Below are positions 1 to 5,132 of a DNA stretch of 5,132 bases, piece by piece; the stretch's first letter is position 1, and the number at the start of each line of letters is the position of its first letter. The notes beneath the pieces are model-generated. The model saw only the letters and a program-made list of their open reading frames with translations, had not been told where the DNA came from and made no database searches. Position numbers and translations under genes: made by a program. Source of the DNA: Methylotenera sp. (lineage in GTDB: Bacteria; Pseudomonadota; Gammaproteobacteria; Burkholderiales; Methylophilaceae). Where the stretch lies: assembly GCA_027487055.1 (NCBI GenBank), contig JAIYEJ010000350.1, positions 1-5,132 on the forward strand. The letters are read 5' to 3'.

Positions 1-1957
1 GTTGTTCCAAAATCGCAGGGTTATCTAGCGTAGAAATATCTGAAGTGATTTCTTCGCCTTTGGCTAAACTTCTTAGAAGCCTACGCATAATTTTGCCGCT
101 ACGTGTTTTGGGTAAATTATCACCGAATCGAATTTCATCTGGTTTTGCGATGGGCCCGATTTCTTTACCTACCCAATTACGTAATTCATCGACGATTTTT
201 TTAGCGTATTCACCTTGTGGGCGCGTGCCTTTAAGTACCACATAGGCAACAATAGATTCGCCTTTAATATCATGCGGTTTGCCCACCACAGCGGCTTCTG
301 CTACCAAGTGATTCGCAACTAATGCAGATTCAATTTCCATTGTACCCAAGCGGTGACCAGACACATTGAGCACATCGTCAATACGACCCATAATAGTAAA
401 GTTGCCGGTTTTTGCATCACGTATTGCACCATCGCCAGCAAGATAAGTGGTGCCGCCCAATTCTGTTGGGTAGTAGCTCGACACATAGCGCTCTGGGTCA
501 TTATAAATGGTGCGTATCATAGAAGGCCACGGTTTTTTAATCACCAATAAACCGCCTTCACCCCAAGGGATGTCTTTGCCGGTTTCATCTACCACGTTAA
601 TATCAATCCCTGGGAAAGGTAGCGTGCAAGACCCTGGCACTAAGGCTGTTGCGCCTGGTAGTGGAGTAATCACATGACCACCCGTTTCCGTTTGCCAAAA
701 GGTATCGACGATGGGGCAACGATTACCGCCTACATGTTCAAAATACCACATCCAAGCTTCTGGGTTAATTGGCTCGCCTACAGAACCCAAAATACGCAAG
801 CTGGCGAGATTAAAGTGGTTAGGGTGCGTTGTGTAATCGACTTCACCTGCTTTAATGAGTGAGCGTATCGCTGTGGGCGCGGTATAAAAAATACTAACTT
901 TGTGTTTTTCAATCATGCTCCAAAAGCGGCCAGCATTCGGGTAAGTGGGTATGCCCTCAAACACCACTTGTGTGGCACCCATCGCCAATGGACCATAGGC
1001 AACGTAGCTGTGACCGGTAATCCAACCAACATCTGCAGTACACCAAAATATGTCATCAGGTTTGATATCAAATGTCCAACGCATAGTATTCATGGCGTGC
1101 AATAAATAACCTGCCGAGCTATGCTGAACACCTTTTGGTTTGCCAGTAGATCCACTCGTGTATAGTAAAAATAATGGATGCTCGGCATTGACCATGACTG
1201 GCGGACAATCATGTGATTGACCAGCAATTAAATCACTCCACCAGATATTCTTTTCGTTCCAACTAATCTCTTGCCCTGTTTTTTTAAGCACAATAACTTT
1301 TTGGATGGACTCGCAACCGCCCATATTCATGCCTTCATCAACAGCCAATTTAAGTGGTAAGGTTTTGCCACCGCGATATTGCCCATCCGCTGTAATGACT
1401 GTCATTGCGCCCGCGTCGATAATGCGCTCATTTAAACTTTTCGCAGAAAATCCACCAAATACAACGCTATGAATTAAGCCGATACGCGCGCAAGCTTGCA
1501 TGGCGACAATTGCTTCTATGCCCATTGGCAAGTAAATAATAACGCGGCTACCAAAAGGTAAATTTAAACTTTTTAAGCCATTCGCAAATTGGCAAACTTG
1601 GCCGTGAAGCTCTTTATAGGTGACATGTTTGCTGGTTCCGTCGTCTGCCTCAAAAATAATGGCAGTTTTGTTGGGTATGGTGCTTAAGTGTTTATCTAAG
1701 CAATTGGCCGAAACATTAAGTTCACCATCTTCAAACCATTTGTAAAATGGCGCATTGGATTCATTGAGTGTTTTTGTAAATGGTTTGTGCCAAACCAGTA
1801 GTTCGCGGGCTAGGTTAGCCCAAAAGCCTTCGTAATCTTCTTCTGCATGCTTGCATAACTTATTGTAAGCAGCCATGCCTGAAACGTTGGCTGATTTAAC
1901 AAAATCAGAATGTGGTTCAAATACGCGGTTTTCATGTAAAACTGACTCAATAGACAT
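1..1957 (-). CDS. acs: Acetyl-CoA synthetase (AMP-forming acetate--CoA ligase), 3' end cut by window edge
   Basis: Converts acetate, ATP and CoA to acetyl-CoA, AMP and pyrophosphate through an acetyl-adenylate; a cytoplasmic enzyme of acetate assimilation. The frame is open for 652 codons and leaves the window without a stop. The family is about 650-660 residues, so only roughly ten residues are missing. Visible ANL-superfamily motifs: phosphate-binding loop TSGSTGKPKG (267-276); VDTFWQTETGG, where W421 matches the tryptophan that limits the acyl pocket to acetate in Salmonella Acs (W414); GDG with D509, which contacts the AMP ribose; the hinge GRIDDVLNVSGHR starting at 524; and PKTRSGKIMRR with K622, the catalytic lysine that is reversibly acetylated in known Acs (Salmonella K609). 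The start ATG at 1957 is chosen because a GAGGGAG ribosome binding site lies 8 bases upstream and the N-terminus MSIESVLHENRVFEPH is family-like. It is divergent from glnE. No frameshift or missing key residue is seen. Propionyl-CoA synthetase is unlikely given the motifs and length. Confidence 0.97.
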   Translation of the reverse strand, partial: MSIESVLHENRVFEPHSDFVKSANVSGMAAYNKLCKHAEEDYEGFWANLARELLVWHKPFTKTLNESNAPFYKWFEDGELNVSANCLDKHLSTIPNKTAIIFEADDGTSKHVTYKELHGQVCQFANGLKSLNLPFGSRVIIYLPMGIEAIVAMQACARIGLIHSVVFGGFSAKSLNERIIDAGAMTVITADGQYRGGKTLPLKLAVDEGMNMGGCESIQKVIVLKKTGQEISWNEKNIWWSDLIAGQSHDCPPVMVNAEHPLFLLYTSGSTGKPKGVQHSSAGYLLHAMNTMRWTFDIKPDDIFWCTADVGWITGHSYVAYGPLAMGATQVVFEGIPTYPNAGRFWSMIEKHKVSIFYTAPTAIRSLIKAGEVDYTTHPNHFNLASLRILGSVGEPINPEAWMWYFEHVGGNRCPIVDTFWQTETGGHVITPLPGATALVPGSCTLPFPGIDINVVDETGKDIPWGEGGLLVIKKPWPSMIRTIYNDPERYVSSYYPTELGGTTYLAGDGAIRDAKTGNFTIMGRIDDVLNVSGHRLGTMEIESALVANHLVAEAAVVGKPHDIKGESIVAYVVLKGTRPQGEYAKKIVDELRNWVGKEIGPIAKPDEIRFGDNLPKTRSGKIMRRLLRSLAKGEEITSDISTLDNPAILEQ

Positions 1958-1965
1958 CCAAAACA

Positions 1966-1972
1966 CTCCCTC
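1966..1972 (-). promoter_or_regulatory. Ribosome binding site of acs
   Basis: On the minus strand this reads GAGGGAG, a purine-rich Shine-Dalgarno sequence with 8 bases between it and the ATG at 1957. It decides the acs start. Confidence 0.85.
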
Positions 1973-1996
1973 AATGCTGGTTGCTTAACTACTTAA

Positions 1997-2025
1997 ATTT
2001 TATTCCGAAATTTTTTACGCACAAA
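1997..2025 (-). promoter_or_regulatory. Possible sigma-70-type promoter for acs
   Basis: The minus strand carries TAAAAT (2002 down to 1997), five of six matches to the -10 consensus. A poor -35 candidate, TTTGTG (2025-2020), lies 17 bases further upstream. The A-rich stretch beyond it (2039-2047 on the minus strand) could act as an UP-like element. The -35 is weak, so this is a suggestion; an activator-dependent or alternative-sigma promoter is equally possible. A transcript starting near 1990 would have a leader of about 30 bases. Confidence 0.3.
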
Positions 2026-2057
2026 TGCTCGTGTGTTATTTTTTTTTATTGTATTGA

Positions 2058-2100
2058 TTAATGTAAGATATAAGACTTACTTAACACCTATATTACATTA
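2058..2100. repeat. Nested inverted repeats upstream of glnE
   Basis: Two inverted repeats share one left arm. The first is a perfect 8-base pair: TAATGTAA at 2059-2066 and TTACATTA at 2093-2100, separated by 26 bases and ending 8 bases before the glnE start codon. The second is a tighter hairpin: TTAATGTAAG at 2058-2067 against CTTACTTAA at 2076-2084, nine pairs with one bulged T and an 8-base loop. The two cannot form at the same time. They could be an operator for a dimeric regulator or RNA structure in the glnE leader. In such AT-rich DNA, chance is also possible. Confidence 0.45.
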
Positions 2101-2108
2101 AAAAACGT

Positions 2109-4847
2109 ATGCATACACTCGAAAATTTATTGTCGGGAACTCAAGCATCATCTAGCTTTGTGGCGGGTTTAGCGCATATGGAGAATTGCAGTCCGTTTTC
2201 TGCAAGGTTATTAGCAAAAGATGCACAATTATTGAATGATTTGCTAGAAAATCATGACAAAGTCTATGAGATTGCTGAAATGCAACATTTTTTAAATGTT
2301 GCGCAAATTGTTGATGAGATTAGTTTAAAAAAAGCGTTACGGCAGCTTAGACAACGTGTGCTACTACGAATTATTTATCGCGATTTAAATGGATTAGCAG
2401 ATTTAAGTGAAGTGTTGGCAAGCACCTCAAACTTAGCAGAAATTACGTTAAACACAGCTGTTGAATATTTACAGTTATGGCTAGCGCAAAAATTTGGTAC
2501 ACCACTTTCAGAAACTGGCAAGTTGCAAAGTTTAATTGTGGTCGGCATGGGTAAGTTGGGTGGGCGGGAGTTAAATGTCTCATCCGATATTGATCTTATT
2601 TTTGTCTACGAAAGTGAAGGTGAGACAAATGGTACAGAGATTATCAGCAACCAAGATTATTTTACACAACTCGCAAAAAAATTGATTTCAGCCTTAGATG
2701 AAGTAACAGAAGATGGATTTGTGTTTCGGGTAGATATGCGTTTACGGCCTTTTGGTGCAGAAGGAGTGCTGGTTTCAAGTCTAGATGCACTAGAGGAATA
2801 TTATCAAAACAATGGTCGCGAATGGGAGCGTTATGCTTGGATTAAAGGTCGCGTGGTGGTTGGCCCTCAGGGTAGTGTAGAGAAGTTACTAAGACCTTTT
2901 GTGTTTAGAAAATATTTAGATTACAACGCCTTGGCTAAAATGCGGGATTTAAAACTACAGATTCATCGTGATGTCATGGTGAAAGGGCAAGAAGACAATA
3001 TTAAGCTTGGGCGAGGCGGTATTCGTGAGATAGAGTTTATTGCGCAAGTCTTTCAATTGATGCGAGGTGGTCAAGATGCAAGCTTACAGATTAAACCGAC
3101 GCTAGAAACACTTCACTTATTAAAAAATAAAGGCTTGCTCTTAGATAAAAATGCGTCTGAACTGATAGAAGCGTATGTGTTTTTGCGCAATTTAGAACAC
3201 AGACTCATGTATGTTGAAGATCGACAAACGCAAGATTTACCAAAAACTGATGAGGCAAAAGTGCGTATTGCTAACGCGATGTCATTTACACATTGGGATC
3301 CGTTTTTAAATCAACTTAATCAATATCGAGCGCTGGTTGAAACAAGTTTTGATGCAACTTTTAATGATAAAAAATCAGCCGAAAAATCATCTGAACAATC
3401 GAATGATAGCGACACTCAAAATGCAATTTGGCAAGGCTTGTTGCCTAGTGAGTTATGCTTAAAAGCTTTGTCTGAACTGGGTTTTAAAGAGCCAGGCCAA
3501 ACCTTGTCTAGATTGCAAATGTTACGAAGCAGTAATCGTTATCAGCAATTGCCTGAATTAAGTCGCCAACGTTTAGACCGTTTAATGCCTATCGTGATTC
3601 GGCAATCTGCACAAGAAAAAAATGCAGATACTGCTTTATTAAGAACAATACTATTGTTAGAAAGTGTTTGTCGGCGTGCCAGTTATTTAGCGCTATTTTC
3701 TGAATATCCTGAAGCGTTAAATCTGGTTATCAAGCTATGTGGGGCAAGTCCTTGGTTATCGCAATATCTTGCTAGCCAGCCCATTATGTTGGATGAATTG
3801 CTTGATACACAAACACTTTACTCTGCCCCTAATTTTAAAAAATTACAAATAGAACTCGAAAATAAAATGGCGCTCTTAGACGGTGATGCTGAGGCACAGA
3901 TGGATGCGATGCGCCATTTTAAAAATGCTGCTGTTTTACGCTTGGCAGCACAAGATGTCGCTGGATTCCTACCTTTAGAAACGTTATCAGATTATTTGAG
4001 TGGTTTGGCGACATTGATATTACAAGTAAGCTTGCCAACGATTTGGAAAGCACTAAAAGTGAAGCATTGCGAAACGCCTAAGTTCGCAGTAATCGCTTAT
4101 GGTAAACTTGGCGGTGGCGAATTAGGCTATCTGTCTGATTTAGATATTATTTTTCTCTACGATGACGATCACCCAGCTGCATCAGAAAACTATGGACGTT
4201 TTGCGCAGCGTATTAATAATTGGTTTAATAGTATTACAAATGCGGGCATATTGTATGAAACCGATTTGCAACTGCGCCCAGATGGCAACAGTGGCTTATT
4301 GGTAAGTAGTGTCGACGCTTTTCATGAGTATCAACTTAATAAAGCTTGGGTGTGGGAGCATCAAGCCATTACGCGTGCGCGCTTTGTCGCTGGAGATGTT
4401 GCTATTGGTAATGCGTTTGAACAAATTCGCATAGAGGTGATTACACAAAAACGCGATTTAGAAAAACTCAAAATAGAAATTACCAGCATGCGCGAAAAAA
4501 TGCGCCTCTCTCAACGTTTAAATGCAGATACTTTTGACATAAAACACAGTACTGGCGGCATTGTTGATGTTGAATTTATAGTGCAATATTTAGTGTTGGC
4601 CTATGCTAATAAACACGCTAATCTTGCAGTTAATGTTGGCAATATAGCTCTATTGAATTTATTGGCAACTCTAAATATTATAGATTCTCAACTTTCAGAA
4701 GGCGTCATTTCTGCATACCGGGATTATCGGAAGCTACAACACGGGCTTAAGCTACAAGATACAAAACAACTTAAGATTGAAGCTACATTAGTTGTTAATC
4801 AAGTTAAATCTGTATCAGCTTTGTGGCATTCTATATTCTCTATATAA
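2109..4847 (+). CDS. glnE: Bifunctional glutamine synthetase adenylyltransferase/adenylyl-removing enzyme
   Basis: GlnE adds AMP to a conserved tyrosine of glutamine synthetase (GlnA), lowering its activity, and removes it by phosphorolysis. PII (GlnB) and glutamine control the balance; the enzyme is cytoplasmic. The 912-residue protein is complete (E. coli 946) and has the expected duplicated layout. The N-terminal deadenylylase half has GMGKLGGRELNVSSDIDL (146-163; D160 and D162 match E. coli D173 and D175), RVDMRLRPFGAEG (207-219) and GRGGIREIEF (301-310). A hydrophilic Ser/Asp/Lys-rich linker spans about 418-438. The C-terminal adenylyltransferase half has AYGKLGGGELGYLSDLDI (663-680; D677 and D679), ETDLQLRPDGNSG (717-729) and GGIVDVEF (816-823), followed by the terminal helical domain. 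Both catalytic centres look intact. The start at 2109 follows an in-frame stop at 2082-2084 and gives a near-normal N-terminus but has no clear Shine-Dalgarno. ATG 2178 (M24) is the main alternative. No glnA or glnB is in view. Confidence 0.97.
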   Translation: MHTLENLLSGTQASSSFVAGLAHMENCSPFSARLLAKDAQLLNDLLENHDKVYEIAEMQHFLNVAQIVDEISLKKALRQLRQRVLLRIIYRDLNGLADLSEVLASTSNLAEITLNTAVEYLQLWLAQKFGTPLSETGKLQSLIVVGMGKLGGRELNVSSDIDLIFVYESEGETNGTEIISNQDYFTQLAKKLISALDEVTEDGFVFRVDMRLRPFGAEGVLVSSLDALEEYYQNNGREWERYAWIKGRVVVGPQGSVEKLLRPFVFRKYLDYNALAKMRDLKLQIHRDVMVKGQEDNIKLGRGGIREIEFIAQVFQLMRGGQDASLQIKPTLETLHLLKNKGLLLDKNASELIEAYVFLRNLEHRLMYVEDRQTQDLPKTDEAKVRIANAMSFTHWDPFLNQLNQYRALVETSFDATFNDKKSAEKSSEQSNDSDTQNAIWQGLLPSELCLKALSELGFKEPGQTLSRLQMLRSSNRYQQLPELSRQRLDRLMPIVIRQSAQEKNADTALLRTILLLESVCRRASYLALFSEYPEALNLVIKLCGASPWLSQYLASQPIMLDELLDTQTLYSAPNFKKLQIELENKMALLDGDAEAQMDAMRHFKNAAVLRLAAQDVAGFLPLETLSDYLSGLATLILQVSLPTIWKALKVKHCETPKFAVIAYGKLGGGELGYLSDLDIIFLYDDDHPAASENYGRFAQRINNWFNSITNAGILYETDLQLRPDGNSGLLVSSVDAFHEYQLNKAWVWEHQAITRARFVAGDVAIGNAFEQIRIEVITQKRDLEKLKIEITSMREKMRLSQRLNADTFDIKHSTGGIVDVEFIVQYLVLAYANKHANLAVNVGNIALLNLLATLNIIDSQLSEGVISAYRDYRKLQHGLKLQDTKQLKIEATLVVNQVKSVSALWHSIFSI

Positions 4848-4864
4848 CTACATTTATCTATTTT

Positions 4865-4890
4865 ATAGCTTTATATAGCTATTTTATTTC
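4865..4890 (+). terminator. Weak hairpin plus T-rich tract after glnE
   Basis: ATAGCT (4865-4870) and AGCTAT (4877-4882) form a 6-base stem with a 6-base loop, followed by TTTATTTC. It lies 17 bases after the glnE stop, the right place for an intrinsic terminator. The stem is short and has only two G-C pairs, so it would be a poor terminator, and the match may be chance in AT-rich sequence. Confidence 0.25.
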
Positions 4891-4944
4891 ACATTTGACT
4901 GGGTCTATAAAAGCTATCAATATCACCGCAATATAAAAAAATAT

Positions 4945-4982
4945 AGTTAACTTAAGTTTGCAATATTGACTAAAAGTTTAGT
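4945..4982. repeat. Cluster of short palindromes upstream of the last gene
   Basis: Three palindromic words sit within 38 bases: AGTTAACT (4945-4952), the overlapping perfect 10-base palindrome AACTTAAGTT (4949-4958), and ACTAAA-AG-TTTAGT (4969-4982). The last overlaps the candidate -35 box of the downstream promoter, a usual place for an operator. No known regulator motif is recognised. AT-rich spacers give many such words by chance. Confidence 0.35.
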
Positions 4983-4995
4983 TAAAGGCGATAAG
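4966..4995 (+). promoter_or_regulatory. Candidate promoter for the gene at 5043
   Basis: TTGACT (4966-4971) is a five-of-six match to the sigma-70 -35 box. GATAAG (4990-4995), 18 bases further on, matches four of six -10 positions. A transcript would start near 5002, giving a leader of about 40 bases. A second TTGACT at 4895-4900 has no good -10 at the right distance (CAATAT at 4918 is the best). The separate promoter and the 195-base gap suggest the gene is not simply co-transcribed with glnE. Confidence 0.35.
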
Positions 4996-5031
4996 TTTTT
5001 AATATAAAACATATTTTTAAATTATCTTTGT

Positions 5032-5036
5032 GAGGA
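5032..5036 (+). promoter_or_regulatory. Ribosome binding site of the 5043 gene
   Basis: GAGGA with 6 bases before the ATG at 5043 is a strong Shine-Dalgarno sequence. It supports a real start there. A GTG codon immediately upstream (5040) is in frame, but the ATG is the more likely start. Confidence 0.75.
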
Positions 5037-5042
5037 ATTGTG

Positions 5043-5132
5043 ATGGCTAGTCAAGTCGGTGCACTCATTAATAAGAAATCTCTTTTAACAGGTTTCTCAA
5101 AAAAAGCATTTGTTAAGCCTCGTTCTTTAAAC
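5043..5132 (+). CDS. Start of an unrecognised protein, cut by the right window edge
   Basis: Thirty codons are visible with no stop: the protein begins MASQVGALINKKSLL and continues TGFSKKAFVKPRSLN. A well-spaced GAGGA ribosome binding site and an upstream promoter candidate support translation. The visible part is basic (Lys pairs at 11-12 and 20-21, then K25 and R27) and has no long hydrophobic stretch. It could be the soluble start of a cytoplasmic protein or a long, basic n-region ahead of a signal peptide or membrane anchor lying beyond the edge. I do not recognise the family and assign no function. Confidence 0.7.
   Translation, partial: MASQVGALINKKSLLTGFSKKAFVKPRSLN

Noticed and set aside
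45..245. Plus-strand open frame of 66 codons
   Set aside because: Lies wholly antisense to the acs coding sequence, which is conserved and uninterrupted here; no ribosome binding site and no recognisable protein.
319..550. Short open frames on both strands (minus 319-501, plus 353-550)
   Set aside because: Both overlap the acs hinge and C-terminal region in other frames; the acs reading frame carries the recognisable motifs.
674..1105. Two plus-strand open frames of 62 and 67 codons (674-862 and 902-1105)
   Set aside because: Antisense shadows of the acs core domain with no independent support.
3360..3425. Possible disruption or insertion in glnE at the Ser/Asp/Lys-rich stretch (residues 418-438)
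   Set aside because: The frame continues and conserved blocks resume on both sides; a variable hydrophilic linker between the two catalytic halves of GlnE is the simpler reading.
2520..4180. Internal repeat within glnE (GKLGG...ELN/G...SDxD at residues 148 and 666)
   Set aside because: This is the ancient duplication shared by all GlnE proteins, not a recent repeat or assembly artefact.
4600..4847. Truncated or frameshifted GlnE C-terminus
   Set aside because: The end is AT-rich and diverged, but length and the helical terminal domain fit the family, so the stop at 4845 is accepted as native.

Overview
The window (5,132 bases, moderately AT-rich) looks like ordinary chromosomal DNA from a proteobacterium. 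The GlnE protein has wording I associate with betaproteobacteria (for example DLNGLADL near residue 92 and GREWERYAWIKGRVV near 236). The AT-rich composition would fit a Nitrosomonadales/Methylophilaceae-type lineage, but that placement is inference from memory, not a search.

Layout: (1) Bases 1-1957, minus strand, hold acetyl-CoA synthetase (acs). It reads without interruption from a well-supported start at 1957 and runs off the left edge, lacking only its last few residues and stop codon. (2) Bases 1958-2108 are a 151-base divergent intergenic region. It contains the acs ribosome binding site and a possible acs promoter, a nine-base T tract, and a nested pair of inverted repeats just ahead of glnE. 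(3) Bases 2109-4847, plus strand, hold a complete glnE, the bifunctional glutamine synthetase adenylyltransferase/deadenylylase. Both nucleotidyltransferase halves keep their catalytic motifs. (4) Bases 4848-5042 are a very AT-rich spacer with a weak terminator-like hairpin, a candidate promoter and clustered short palindromes. (5) Bases 5043-5132 are the first 30 codons of an unrecognised gene with a strong ribosome binding site, cut by the right edge.

The two main genes act in different pathways. Acs activates acetate to acetyl-CoA. GlnE sets the adenylylation state, and so the activity, of glutamine synthetase in response to PII signalling. They share only the divergent intergenic region, and I see nothing that proves co-regulation. 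I found no mobile element, CRISPR array, RNA gene or clearly new system. The items worth a second look are the nested inverted repeats and missing Shine-Dalgarno sequence in front of glnE, the palindrome cluster ahead of the last gene, and that unidentified gene itself.
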